A stretch of DNA of 64,000 nt from Hsuehochloa calcarea (taxonomy: Eukaryota > Streptophyta > Magnoliopsida > Poales > Poaceae). Below, piece after piece: positions 22,601 to 34,689 of this stretch (position 1 is the stretch's first letter; each line of letters begins with the position of its first letter). The position numbers and the translations under genes are program-made. The notes beneath the pieces were generated by a model. It did no database searches. It was not told where the DNA came from and saw only the letters and a list, made by a program, of their open reading frames with translations. The stretch is taken from assembly GCA_036346395.1 (NCBI GenBank), contig CM070599.1, forward strand, positions 26,775,232-26,839,231. Direction: 5' to 3'.

Positions 22601-22856
22601 CCCTTTCAGTGGGATAAGTCATATCATATGCCGGCGCGAGTAAGCAACAGCGGCGTCTTTGCCGGTGTTGCATGCGCCCGACCGACCGATCCATAGACGA
22701 CGTCCACTTGTCTACAAAGCACGTGTTAGTGGTATATAATTTATTCTGTCCCCCTTGCATGTGAACGGTAGGTAGTTCGGCGGCGTAACGTGAAGGTTCA
22801 TCAGGAGATCTTGTGGTGAATCATGGAACCATGCAGATTGCTACTGGTCGTCGATC

Positions 22857-23080
22857 ATGAGAAAACAATTAGAGAAAATTGATTTTATGTCAACGAATAG
22901 CTCCCTTGTTTACCATATATCATCGAATAGCCCATTCACAATATGCCATTGGATTCTATTTTTACTTCATAATATATCATATCAGGATATATTTTTTTTC
23001 TTCATAATATATCATTGCTGTCACCTGCCCTATCAATTCCTCGCGATTAAGAGTGCGCAAATACCATTTTACCCTCATGA
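22857..23080 (-). repeat. outer inverted repeat, left copy
   Basis: Reverse complement resembles 33200-33417 (shared GGCATATTGTGAA, ATTCGATGA, ATCAATTTTCTC). Divergent, perhaps 60-70 percent alike. With the inner pair it may form one long terminal inverted repeat. Confidence 0.55.
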
Positions 23081-23109
23081 ACATCTGAGTAGCAGCTAAG
23101 CCTCCACAT

Positions 23110-23457
23110 GTCATACTCTTAGCTTAGTCTATCTCTGCCCTTGGGAGCTGCAAGAGTCAGCCGTCTTCTACCGTGTGGTGCTGCAATAGTTCATGACTCT
23201 CTCTCTCTCTCTCTCGTCTCTCCCTCCCTTAAACACACACACTCTCTCTCTCTCATCATTCAACAACTACCAATGCGTGAAAATTACGGCGGGGATGAGG
23301 GGATTCTCAGGTGCGTGTGGATTAGATGGAGGCTCACCAACGACGACGAATGGCAGCGGCGAAAACCGACCGGAGGCGGAGAAAGAGAATGCCCGATTCG
23401 GCACGTTGCATGCAAAGAAGCAAAATTAATTTGGAGGGTTTTGCATGAGAATAATGT
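23110..23457. other. no gene recognised
   Basis: CT microsatellites at about 23197-23214 and 23240-23255. The plus frame 23141-23542 runs into the CACTA terminus and is not considered coding. Confidence 0.5.
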
Positions 23458-24635
23458 CACTACTACAGAAAAACTCATTACAGACGGTTCTAAATCATCA
23501 TCACAGACGGTTTTTGAACCGTCTGAATTTTTGTGTCTGTGATGACACGATATCATGACAGACAGTTTTTTAACCGTCTGTGAAAAAGGCTATCACATAC
23601 GGTTCTATTCACGAACCGTCTGTAGAATCGTCTGTGATAGCGACTATCACAGACGGTTCGTGAATAGAGCCGTCTGTGATAGTCTATTTTCACAGACGGT
23701 TCGTGAATAGAACCGTCTGGAGCCATAGTTTTTTCTATGGTAAAAAAAACGAAAACGGATTTTCACTTTGTCTAGAGTCTCCCGAGCCTCGCCAATGAAT
23801 CTGATATTGATTTTTGGATTTCGCTAGCTTTCCCACAATAGCCATAACATCATAGCAGCATCAACTCAATCCATTCACAGAGCACTAAAAACAACACGGT
23901 ATGCATCACCCACATCACAGTAGCATCAACTCAATTCATTCACAGAACACTAACACATCACAGTAGTAATCCACATCATAAAGCAAAAGGGGGGAGTAGA
24001 GAGAGTGAGGTCGTGGGAGGCTGGGGTGACGAGGTCATGGGAGGCTGACGACGATGAGGCTGGGGCAAAGTGGAGGAGGCCGCAGGCGACAAACTCAGGG
24101 GAGGACGGGGCGACGAAGTAGAGGAGGCCGGGGACGACGAGGTCGTGGGAGGTCGGCGACGACGAGGCTGGGGCGAGGTGGAGGAGGCCGCGGGCGACGA
24201 GCTCGAGGGAGGCCAGAGGAGAAATGACAGAGGAAGAGATGGAGATGGTAAAGGAGGAGATGGAGATGGCAAAGGGGGAGATGAATGACTCTGTTAATAT
24301 AGATAGATTTTCGGGAGCCCGCCATTAAGTGCAAATTTTTGTTTTCCCGCCTAACGAAACAAAAGTATCACAGATGGTTTTATACAAAAACCGTCTGTGA
24401 TGACACGAACCGTCTGTGATAAGCTTCTCATCACAGACGGTTCTAACATCGAACCGTCTGTGATAAGATACTCATCACGCATTTATTCGAGATTAGAACC
24501 GTGTGATATTTCGGTATCACGCAGCGGTTCGTGGTTAGAACCGTCAGGAAGCATCACGCACGGTTCTAACCATGAACCGTCTGTGATATTCTTGGTATCA
24601 CAGACGGTTCGTGGTTAGAACCGTCTGTGACTCCA
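23458..24635 (-). mobile_element. short nonautonomous CACTA element, one end intact
   Basis: The left end is CACTACTACAGAAAAA at 23458, with subterminal TCACAGACGGTTC repeats to about 23720. A second subterminal block runs from about 24366 to 24635. The matching terminus is absent: the block stops at CTGTGACTCCAGTG. Between them are a GA-rich low-complexity stretch (about 23995-24290) and, on the minus strand, a promoter-like segment near 24290-24310. There is no transposase. Minus orientation is inferred from that promoter-like side. Confidence 0.75.
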
Positions 24636-24783
24636 GTGGCGGAGGGCAGGCCAGCGGTTGGAGGCCATGGAGAAGCGGCGAGGCACCACGTCGTTTGCCT
24701 CTACCTCGCACGGCGGGTGTTACGGATGGCCACCACCTTACCGCGTGCCGGATGCCACGTCGTACGCTGGTCTATGCCGATCC

Positions 24784-25065
24784 GCTAGGATTTTTTTATT
24801 TAAAAAAGAGGTCTCGGCTCCCATCTTAATTACAAAAATAGCTTCGTTTCCCTCAAAATGGCAAATCCGATCCCTTACCGAACGCAGACATCTCAGAAAC
24901 TGATACATGGAACATTACGCACTGGGGAGCGGAAAGCCAGTGAGCTACGCGGAATGTCGGGCAGGCACAGGAACCAGGGATTTGACGCAGAAGATGGTGA
25001 GCCCGGGTGTCTTCCGCGCCACCCGAGCGCGGTAGGGGCAAGGAGGCTGCGGCGTTCCGCGCCAG
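24784..25065 (-). repeat. inner inverted repeat, left copy (possible long TIR)
   Basis: The reverse complement matches 32811-33085 (CCGCGCTCGGGTGGCG, GACATTCCGC, ATTTTGAGGGAAA, CTATTTTTG). The pair opens outward as terminal inverted repeats would. Long TIRs of this size are usual for MULEs. Confidence 0.65.
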
Positions 25066-25109
25066 AGGCACATGACAGGCTGGGCAAATATTTAAACTAA
25101 AAAAACAGA

Positions 25110-25205
25110 AAGAAATATTGGCACTAAAAACTCAGGAAGAAATATGGACACCGAGGTTTGTAAATAAAATTTCGGAAGAAGTATGAGCACCGAGATTTGT
25201 AAAAA
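25110..25205. repeat. degenerate about 39-bp tandem repeat
   Basis: Units around GAAGTATGAGCACCGAGATT recur at 25121, 25138 and 25177, and once more at about 26523 beside the end of the TNP2 relic. Confidence 0.5.
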
Positions 25206-25214
25206 AAATCAAGA

Positions 25215-25410
25215 ATAAATATTGCTGTTAGTTCTTTGTCGAGCAACTACGCCTTCTCCGAGATGAGATCTAAGTGGTTCGACATATTTACTGTGCGTTG
25301 GGACACCGCCTGCCTCTGCTCGGGTTTGAAAAGAGATGTTGCTCAAGACGTGGCCGATGCCCTCGCTCTTAACTGTGCTCGAGCGCTCGTCGAGTCCCAA
25401 AAAAAACAGA
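25215..25410 (-). pseudogene. fragment of CACTA second gene (En/Spm-type)
   Basis: The minus strand reads LDERSSTVKSEGIGHV, almost the same as 11281-11335 of the complete element (LDERSSTVKSEGISHV) at DNA level. The fragment covers only the end of exon 1. It lies downstream of the minus-strand TNP2 relic, the same gene order as in the element at 6.4-14.5 kb, and so marks the remains of a second, inverted element. Confidence 0.75.
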
Positions 25411-25489
25411 GGAAGATAGTATATAATATATGGGAAATTGCACAAAAATATAAACAAATATAATCAACGTTTGCCATCTCGAGTAAAAT

Positions 25490-26500
25490 AAAATAAATTG
25501 CGTCGCTGTACCATAAGAATCATCACGGTTCCCTGTGTTTACCTGCATTAGTCGGCACCCTAAGTATCGAGACTACCCACACAGATATCTATAGAGCATA
25601 ACTACAAAACTCGAGCCAAGAATGGCCCTTTCTATATCCCCAACCCAATACAGAGGAGCATGCATGTCCATATATCTTGCTCACCATCGAACAGGTAATC
25701 ATTCAATGTACCAGTAGAGGTAGTGTCAGAGAAGACTAGAAGCAAGTATCGTAAGGTAGAGGCAAATGAGATCCAAGCTTTCTAACCATAATACCAAGCT
25801 TTGGTCGCGTGACCAACATACATAAATTAAGCAACTCGTGAGCGAAGAAAATGATTAAAAGTCAATACTCAATACATGAGTAACTAAACTTATTTACCAC
25901 TGTGTCATCTATCCACAATCTTATCGCATGCAATCACTCAAATGCTAAAACCAAGATTCATGACCAAGCCATCGCTTCACATTACGGACTTAGGCTTGGA
26001 GGGACATAGTGAGGTGAATTATCACAGACGGTTCTTTCAGACCGGAGACGGAAGGGGGAGGCGGTGGAGACCGGAGAGTAGAAGGGGAGGCGGCAAAGCG
26101 AGGTGGCGGTGGAGACCGGAGAGTGCAAGGGAGAGGCGGCAAGCAGGAGGAAGGCGGCAACTCGACGTGTCTCGATGATTGGCCTCGGCGCCGCCCTTCG
26201 CCGACCGGGCGACAATGCGCCGCCTAGTCGACGCCATGACAACCCCGCCACCTCTTCGCCTCCCTTCGCTGATTGGCTCATGTGGGGCCATCCCGACCGC
26301 CTCCTCACCTCCCTCCACCGCAAGCACGCATGGAACCCCTTCCCGTCCGCCTCATACACCTCCTCACCTCCTCCGCCACCAGTCCCGCACGGACCCTCCT
26401 CTAACCGCCTCGCCTCCTTAATGCAAGAACCAAGACTTAGCAACCTAGATTTGTAAGTCAAGACAATTTTATCTATTTTCACAACCATGATGCTCATAAA
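25490..26500. other. spacer of the inverted CACTA relic
   Basis: AT-rich to about 26010. One subterminal-type motif (TATCACAGACGGTTC) lies at about 26020-26035. A GC-rich low-complexity block follows (26040-26440) with overlapping frames on both strands that look non-coding. Confidence 0.45.
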
Positions 26501-26529
26501 AGGAAATATAAAAAATGCAGAAGAAGTAT

Positions 26530-29378
26530 GGGCACCGATATTTGTTCACTGTGGGAGATGGACCCAACGGCACCGAAATAGGGGATCTTGAAAAGCACGA
26601 GTCGATCTCCCATATCTCCTCTATTTGCCCATAGTACGAGCTCCTCGGCCCATCGGCATGAATGCATCTATGCGGACACATTGCTACGCCTCGTGCTCTT
26701 CCTATCTGAGTGCCGTATAAAATGTGTACCCATTTATGTCGTATCCTTGCTATGTGACAATTGTGGCTGTGGCCCTCTTGCCAACCATAGCAACAGATCA
26801 TCACTTGATGACCTCTCGAGTGATTCGCGCTTTAACCATTCGTTGAACCGACGGTTGTGCTCTCTGGTGATCCAAACCTTCGACCGTCCGGATTACATAT
26901 GCATCATGTCTTTGTGCTCGTCGATGTACGGGGACACTTGGGTCATGTGTTGCAAGACCGTGAAATGGGCTCGAGCGCACGTATCGGATCGGGAGTGATT
27001 GATTTCCTTCCGATGGTCCCGATACCATCCAGTCTCCCCTCATGACGAGATAGAGGCACACCAATCGGATCCACCTGAGCCATGTAGTCGACGCAGAACT
27101 CAATGACCTCTTCCGTTGCATAACCTTCGATGATGTCGCCCTCGGTCGAGATCGATTCCGTCACGTAGGACTTGAGAATTCCCATGTACCTCTCGAACGG
27201 GTACATATGACGAGAAACACATGGCGCATATCTTTATCTCTTTCACAAGGTGAACAATGAGATGGACCATGATATCGAAAAATGACGGAGGGAAATACAT
27301 CTCAAGATGACACGAGTCGTCACTACCTCGGCCGCAGAGCATCTAGTCCTTGGGGATCGATGACCTTCCGAGCAATTGAGTTGAAGAAATAACACGACCT
27401 CAAGATTGCCACTCGGACCTTGTTCGGCAAGATACTCCTAATTGCAACAGAAGCATTTGTGTCATCAAGACACGACAATCATGCGACTTCATACCAATTA
27501 ATTTCAAATCTTGCATAGAAACAAGTTTCTTAATGTTAGCGGAGTAACCAGACGGACTTTCACACCGCAAGCTCGCACGATTCATTTCTCTCTCGCTTGG
27601 ACAGAGTGTAGCAAGTCGGGAAGGTACGCTCGTCTCAGATCGGTCTCTTTCGGTGCTAACTCGGTCCTTATGTTCATATCGACCAAGTCACGCCGTGCGT
27701 TAACACCATCCTTTGTTTTGCCACTAATGTTCAAAGAAGAGACCAATCAAGCTATCACATACATTCTTCTCTACGTGCATAACGTCGATGCAAAGGGCGA
27801 ACTTCTAAGTAAATAAGGCAAGAAAAATTGACCGCTTCTTTCGGATGTTCTTCTCACGGGTTCTTAATTTACGTCCCTTCCCAAGCACAACATCGATATC
27901 CTTAACCATATCATAGACCTCTTTCCCACTAAAAGCCCTTGAAGTCGAACCGCCTTCCTTATTTCCGCCGAATTGTTTCTTCATCTTGCGGTATGGGTGA
28001 CTCCTCGGAAGGAACCTACGGTGACGATATATACGTTTCTTGCGAGTTGTTCGACCATACACTCTCCGTAGCATCTAGCAAAGGCGACGTGCTTTGGCTC
28101 CTTTTGTCTTGAAGCTTGACGAGTTACCAAGGGCGGGAAAATCATTGATGGTGCGAGAACAACATGGCGCGTAAAGTGAAGTTCTCTCGCTTGTACGCAT
28201 CCCATACTGCACCCTTCGCTCCACAGTGTCACAAGATCTTCCAAAGAATGGTGCTAGGTACACATCAATATCATTCCTGTGTTGCTTCGCCCTTGGATAA
28301 GTAGTGACATCAAAATGTACTTCCGCTTCATACAGAGCCAAGGAGGAAGGTTGTACATACATAGATTCACGGGCCAGTGCTATGTCGGCCGCTTCATGTT
28401 ACCGAAAGGATTCATTCCATCCGTACTCAACCCTAACCTTATGTTCCTCGGTTCCGCACCGAACTCTTCAAGCTCCGATCGAAGTTTCTCCACCGCGTAA
28501 TCGCAGGTGTCTTAGCTTTCCATCTCTCTTACGCTCCTCACGAGTGCCAACGCAGCAATCTTGCCTCCTTTGGGTTCGCAAATAAACGCTTCAAACGTGG
28601 GATTACAGTGAGATACCACAACATCTTAGCAGAGGTCCTTGCTTCACCTTAGCAAGATTTTGACGCTTGTATCGGGATGCTTTGCACACGGACAATAATG
28701 CATGTCTGCATACTCTTTACTGTAGAGGATACAATCGCTCGAACATGCATGTATTCTTTCTACTTCCATTCCCAATGGGCAAATAACCTTCTTTGCTTGA
28801 TAGGTGGTCTTTGGGCAACACGCTTCTCTCGGAAGGATGTCCGCTAGGAGACCTAACAACGCCGTGAAACTCTTATCGGACCAACTATTGCTTGCCTTCA
28901 ATTTCAGCAGGTTCAAGCACGGTTGACAACCTTGTGTATTCCGCTTGCGGCCGGGAACAAAGGTCTCACCGAGTCCTCCCTTAAGCCCTCGAATTTACAA
29001 AACTCTCTCTCTTGTAGTTCTCTTCGCATCGCGTAGCATCCGATCCAGATTGTCATCGTGCCCCTATCCTCATCAAAAGCACATCCACATCCGCAAATCG
29101 TTGACTTCCTCGGCGATGTCGCCATTATTAACTTCGTATAATCTGCTTCTTCACCGTGGATGGTCCAACATGTATACCCTTTTTGAAACCCCTTCAATCA
29201 AGTGCGCCCGATCTGCGCGCGTTGTTAAACATATTCATATTACCGCAATCAATGCACAGACAAGACATAAAATTTATCCCTTCTTCAACATATCCCGCCA
29301 GTGGCTCTTCTAAAAGCAACCACGCCATTAATGTAATCTTGACTCACACGGTCACACCGTACATCCGATTCGATCCAT
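26530..29378 (-). pseudogene. second CACTA TNP2-like transposase, heavily decayed
   Basis: The minus-strand start at 29378 matches the first transposase (GATGGATCGAATCGGATGTA) and continues through FKTKGAKA, YRHRRFLPRSHPYRKMKK, GKEVYDMVKDIDVVLGKGRK, SGYSANIKKLVSMQDLKLIG, MYFPPSFFDIMVHLIVHLV and MYPFERYMGILKSYV (DUF4218-type region), TEEVIEFCVDYMAQVDPIGV, and a DUF4216-type end with YYGQIEEIWEID. It therefore keeps the C-terminal part that the first copy has lost. At least eight frameshifts or stops are needed, and the sequence ends at about 26530. There is no solo LTR at the position where the first copy carries one. It cannot encode a product. Confidence 0.85.
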
Positions 29379-29399
29379 CTACACTACGCATGTAACAAA

Positions 29400-29935
29400 T
29401 TAGTGTCAAATTGATTAGCGATTAATTTATAGCAAACGAAAATGTGCAATATAAACTCATTCTCCAACATTTGCATCTAAGGTTATTGAAAGAAAAGTCT
29501 TCACTAGTTAAGTACCACACGCGGTGGCATAGCGTAGCCATGCCTACGGCCACAACCATGATCCCTACCTCTCGACATCGATATCTATCTCAATTGAACA
29601 ATCATGCAACCCAAATATAGGCATCATCTCATACAACACTTATTAACACGAAATACCGAACCGTAAATGCAATATTGCTTGACCCAAACCCCACCGTACT
29701 GTGAACCGGTGTGTAAATTTTATTTTTTTAAGCCAATTAATTATCCTAACTCAAATTTTAGTGATTATTAGACCTAATTCAATTTTATTAAGTTACCACT
29801 CCTAAGTCAAATTTTAGTTCATTAGTTATAAGGGAAACCATTATTCAAAACTAAGATTTGCGGTGGCTAATATTATTTATTCCAACATTGGCGGTGCAAG
29901 ATCGATCATGTGCTCATACCAAGATTAGAGGAGGA
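29400..29935. other. upstream remnant of inverted CACTA, then AT-rich spacer
   Basis: About 60 bases before the ATG (AATTTGACACTAATTTGTTA on the minus strand) match the leader of the first transposase. Beyond that no terminus or subterminal repeat is seen, so the 5' end of this element is lost. Confidence 0.55.
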
Positions 29936-30055
29936 GCCGCAGTTGGAGGAGCTAGGCGTGGAAGTGGCGCTGAGCGGTAGACACAGCAGCAGTTGAGGAG
30001 CTAGGCGAGGAAGTGGCGCAGTTGGAGGAGCTAGGCAGTGAAGTGGCGCTCGAGT
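29936..30055 (+). repeat. tandem repeat, three units of about 32-50 bp
   Basis: GCAGTTGGAGGAGCTAGGC followed by GTGGAAGTGGCGC recurs three times with small changes. Confidence 0.7.
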
Positions 30056-30099
30056 ATGGAAATGGAAAATTTGTAAAACTTGCACTATAGATGATTTGA

Positions 30100-30390
30100 A
30101 ACGTCATCACTGTATTTTGTTGGTTACGATCTCGCCGTGGCAACTACGAAGTCCAATTTTGTTGCGGTGCTTGGGGATTGCAAGCGCACTCGAAGGTAGG
30201 AAAGTGATGAAATCTTTCGGCCAAAGCTATGTTGCGAGGCACGGAAAGCAAAACATGTTAGAGTCCCAGAACAGACGGATATTACAATTGGTTGCATGAC
30301 ATACACGGTGATGAACTTTGGAGAAATGGTGCAACGATAACAATACGACAGTTGATCTGACAAGGCGGTTACATGGCATGCAGGCTAACG
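30100..30390 (-). repeat. noncoding fragment related to 4429-4600
   Basis: See the partner entry. On the minus strand the shared part reads CCATTTCTCCAAAGTTCATC. Confidence 0.45.
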
Positions 30391-30534
30391 AACCAAGGAC
30401 GGTACACATATGCCTTTAGGGAATTAGAAATATATGGAACAAATGGACGAAGAGGGTCGAACTACTATGTAGAACTTGGCCATGTGCCCTTGCGGCCCAG
30501 CTCGGCGTTGTACCCTCGCCCTGCGCCTTAACTT

Positions 30535-31535
30535 TCACCGCGATGGCCCTCTTCTGCGCCTCTCGACCTCACATCGCTTGGCATGCTCGCGCTCTAGCTC
30601 CTCGTGCAGCCTCTCCCGCCTCTTCTTCTCTTCCATCTCAGCCTGCAGCTAAAGACCCTCGCAGGTCCTCCCGACCCACCTCTTCCATGGCAATAGCATC
30701 CACATATCGTCGAGGTGGATCTTGTCGTCGATCCACTGGCTGAAGTCGCATAGGCGCGGCAGAGACTACGGTAGGAAGAGAGACGTGGTTACGGTGTAAC
30801 AAGAATCAAATTAGTGGTGTGCACTGAAATACGATTTCATTACTAGCCGCCTATGGCTCGAGGTGTTAAACCTGCGGTTGGGGTAGTCCGTGTAGAAGTT
30901 TGGGCAGCACCAATAGCGCTGCCCAATGGTCTACTTGTCGGGTTGATTTGACACACTTGCGAGCGTCCCGACACCAGCAAAGGGGTGACACCAGCCCCAT
31001 CAGGGGCCCTTCTGGAGGGCATTCAACGGGCATAGGAGAAGGGGTGCGGCTCGATCTGAAATCATTGGGCGTACTGCGAGGCAGCTTTCTTAGATCGACG
31101 AGCTTCGGAGGTAGGTGGTGAGTGTAAGGCTATTGACTATGGCAGATGATTCATCTCCAGTAACTTCACTAGAACCACCTATGGCAGATGATTCCATCCT
31201 CTCCACAAACTAGACATACACCATCGGCCTGACATATATCGCAGCGGCAGGGTTGCACACAACCTCCATGTAGTTAGCCCACTAAGCATCACTGCTCACC
31301 TTCATAAGTTGCCAAAAGGTCTCCCTTGCACCACCCGCACCGAGGCATACAATGCCTCGATGTGTAGCTTTTTCCTTCCAGTGTCCTGATCGAATGCGGA
31401 ATGAGCACACCTCCTTAGCCCGCACAGGCTAATATCCTTCAGACCCGGTGCCCGGATCTCATTCCGATCACAATTTGACAGGTCCACCCCGTACAGCCCG
31501 TCACGTACGAGACCATCACCATAAAACACAACAAA
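30535..31535 (-). pseudogene. MULE-type N-terminal plus GRF-like protein relic
   Basis: The minus strand opens with FYGDGLVRDGLYGVDLSNC and LKDISLCGLRRCAHSAFDQD, resembling the N-terminal domain of some grass MULE proteins, and continues across stops with FWQLMKVSSDA and ANYMEVVCNPAAA. After about 250 bases and probable introns comes DYPNRRFNTS and then LCDFSQWIDDKIHLDDMW, the end of a GRF-type zinc-finger pattern often written CDFxQWID in grass proteins, followed by a charged helix (MEEKKRRERLHEELEREHAK). In-frame stops at several places make it a pseudogene. Whether both halves were one gene is uncertain. It lies between the inverted repeat pairs and could be cargo or the original gene of that element. 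Confidence 0.55.
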
Positions 31536-31679
31536 TCTTCAATTAACATGTTCACCAAGACTAGCCTTCTGTGGCTTGGGTCTCTTCTTATTGGTCGAGA
31601 AGATTTTGGACAACGTTGGGTTGTACACGCAAAATGAGAAACATAAATAAATAAATACAAATAAAATCACAAAAATATG

Positions 31680-32420
31680 AAATATATACTGGAATAAAAA
31701 TTACAATTTTAGATGAATTTAGAAACTTCAATCACATGATTCAGAGTTCGAACGATGGAGAACGAGCGATCGGAAGATCAATTGGAAAGAAAATGCTGGA
31801 AATTGCAAAATAGATGAATATTTTACTGGATATGTTATGCGAAAAGTGAAAAAGTTTGTGTATAATCAATAATGTTCCACTATTTGATTTTCTCACGGCA
31901 GTTCCATAGTTTGAAAACACTTGTGCCTTTGTCTTTCAATTTTTCTGTCATCTCATACTGCACTGCCTGACACAAATGGAGATTTCTACTGCATCAAGGA
32001 TTACTATATTAGTCCATACATGCTAATTTCATTAAATCATAACATAGATAGAGGTATGAAAGTACTACCATAGTACCACGGTCAATTACCTCAACAAATG
32101 TACTACTTAACCGCGCTGCGCTAAAATAACGATCAAATAACATCACACACATAATTCTCGAGATTAGGACGACACCACGACTAATTAAGTAATGCCATCC
32201 ACATGAACTAAATATATACGTCAACTACGTATGGTTGCCTAACACATTCTACACTATCAAGCAGCTATTATGGTAATAGCAAATTAACTACCCTACTTGC
32301 ATGTATACTTACGTAATAATTACGGGACCACTAAGCTAATTACATGCTAATCACCTAGCTAAAACTATAGTTGCATATGGATGAAAATTACCCTCTCTTG
32401 ATGCTCGCAAGCCGACCAAC
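31680..32420. other. no gene recognised
   Basis: AT-rich spacer without motifs beyond short frames. Confidence 0.5.
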
Positions 32421-32810
32421 AACTTATGCAACAAATTCAGATTGAAAATCACTCAAAATGCAATTGAAAACCACCAACAACTTAACTGCGAGTACAACCT
32501 CTATTAATCCCTTCTCTGTCTCTCTCTCGGTCTCTTGTTCGTGGCTCAGAAGAAATGCAAATGAGTTCGTGCGGCTGGGCGAGCGATGGGCACTGCATTT
32601 TAATGCCTTCGAGTCTTTGCAGGAAATTTGGTGGGCATGGCACGCGCCAACGCCGTGGCGGCCGGGTGCGCTGCACGGGAAGGCCGGACGACACACGGGC
32701 GGGTGTGTGCTAAGCGGCAGTAGCGTCTGGGGGCCGGCAATGACGTGTTAGGCGGCGGCGATGCCGACCGGCTTGCGCTTTGTGTTAGCGGCCTGCTTCT
32801 TGCGCTCCGG

Positions 32811-33085
32811 TACCGCGGGATGTCGTCGTGCCCCTTCCGCGCTCGGGTGGCGTGGAAGCCACCCGGGCCTGCCACCTTCCGCGGTAAATCCTTGGTACCC
32901 GTGCCCACCTGACATTCCGCTCAGCTCACCGGCTTTCCGTGCCGCTAGCGCGGATTGTTCCACGTGTCAGCCTCGAGACTTCTGCGCTCGGCTGGGGGAT
33001 AGATTTGCAATTTTGAGGGAAAGAGAACTATTTTTGCAATTAAGGTGGCAGCATAGGGCCAAGTAAAAAAACTCCCCTAGGGGCT
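32811..33085 (+). repeat. inner inverted repeat, right copy (possible long TIR)
   Basis: Partner of 24784-25065. Outer edge AAGTAAAAAAACTCCCCTAG is comparable to CTAGGATTTTTTTATTT at the left outer edge. No 9-bp target duplication could be confirmed. Confidence 0.65.
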
Positions 33086-33199
33086 GAAACTCCACCGAAA
33101 CATCGTACAAGTACTGCCTATTGTCGTTGTCACAGCGGTCAACCTTGTAGGTTGGCTGCGTCACTGGAGCTAGGGTGGAGAGAAGGAAAAGAGAGAAGA

Positions 33200-33417
33200 T
33201 GGGGAAAGGGAGAAGGTAGGTAGGGGCATTTTTGCCATTTTCAGAAGAAAAAAACTGACAAAGTTAATGTTTCGACTTGGATTGCAAGGTGACGATGAGG
33301 GCATATTGTGCAAAAAATTGGAACCCGATGGTATATTGTGAAGGAGTCATTCGATGACGTATAGTAAAGAATGGAGTTATTTAATCATATATTATCAATT
33401 TTCTCAAATAATTATTT
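33200..33417 (+). repeat. outer inverted repeat, right copy
   Basis: Partner of 22857-23080, only about 115 bases beyond the inner repeat. Confidence 0.55.
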
Positions 33418-33419
33418 CT

Positions 33420-34575
33420 CCTTTTCACACTGATACATCGTTTTGGATATCAGCACGGTCTCAAAAAGCAATTTTGACCACTAATTTTTATTATAATATA
33501 TTTATAAAATCTAATAAAACTATAAAATTATTTTTCGTGGCCAATCTATACTTATGAATTTAATATATCTGATGTAAATATTTTTAAAAAATATTAATAG
33601 TTCAAGTTTCAAAGCTATCACTGCAGGTTAAGGTAGTGCTGCGTGCTGCGTATGTTTTGGTTAACTGGAGGGGTAAGTTGGAACAGAAATCATTAATGGT
33701 GCGATTGATCTGAGCATGGTGATGCGGGCACCGCATATATGGAAGTCGGCTGCGCGGGTTTGACAGGACAGGATGCAACTCCGCGCGCGCGCGTCAGATG
33801 CGCTAGTTGGGTCCTCCAAGTTTTAGCTTGGTACAATGCTCGCTCGATCGCGTGGGTGGTTGCGTACTGGCGTTGGTCGGTGATGGAGGTGGTTTTGGTT
33901 GACTGCAACATTGCGGCTAGCCCCTAATTAATTTGGTAGCTGATTTCTTGCGTGTATAGCCAGGTTGCCAGGTTCCACTTTTTTTTTTTTGACTCTTAAT
34001 CGATCCACAAATCCACATTGCTGACCAGCCATTTGGCTTCATTAATTAGTTTTCCAGCTAACGAGTCATCCTTTCTTAAATCCCTTCTGAAATACATTAT
34101 GTTGGAAAATAAATATTATCCCTCCACACTATTTTTTTTTTTAGTTTTCTTTTTAGTTTTCTAGCTATCGATCCGGCCGGCCCTACCCAATTATATACGG
34201 GTAAATCGTGCCCCATATGTAGTCAATTCATAAACTAGCTGTGGGGAACAACTACGTTGATTTGCCCATTTACGCCGTCCTTACTCATCTCATTGGCATT
34301 TGCTAAGAGGTGCACTTACGTGTGTGTGTGTGTGCGCGCGCGCATCTTCTTTATAATCACAAATAAATCTCTATCACAGTGTCCATCTTACCCCTTTAGA
34401 GGTAAGGGGATGTTTAAATCCGAGCCACTGGTTTATTGAGGTTAGTTTTGGCCTAATGAAAATGTAACTTGTAAGGAAACTAGCTACCCACTAATTAAAT
34501 TTCACCTAAAATAGTAATGTATTAAATTGGCATATCTTTCTATACCGAATTGTTGAAATCCTTTTTAAATAATCG
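33420..34575. other. no gene recognised
   Basis: Intergenic. A TG/CG microsatellite lies at 34320-34343, and poly-T runs at about 33980 and 34132. Confidence 0.55.
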
Positions 34576-34579
34576 ATAT

Positions 34580-34685
34580 TGTTGAGGAACTGTCGCTGAC
34601 GAGTCTAGCATGAGTGATCACCTCGTAGACAAGCGTAAAATCGTACAGAATAATGCAAGAATAAATAATAGATTGTCAGTATAGG
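34580..34685 (-). repeat. 3' LTR tail of the deleted copia element
   Basis: About 105 bases match 37518-37622 (shared GATCACCT, GTAGACAAGCGTA, AATGCAAGAA). It begins where the integrase sequence breaks off. Confidence 0.75.
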
Positions 34686-34689
34686 ACTG

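Noticed and set aside
23976..24288. Repetitive frames in the small CACTA
   Set aside because: A GA-rich simple repeat read in all frames; no start context or homology.
23458..24640. A complete small CACTA with target duplication
   Set aside because: The right side lacks the CACTA terminus and the bases after it do not repeat TGT from the left flank.
26037..26497. Overlapping frames on both strands of a GC-rich block
   Set aside because: Low-complexity composition, no domain and no conserved motif.
24784..33085. A confirmed MULE with 9-bp target duplication
   Set aside because: The inverted pair is real but I could not find matching 9-mers at its outer edges, so it stays a hypothesis.
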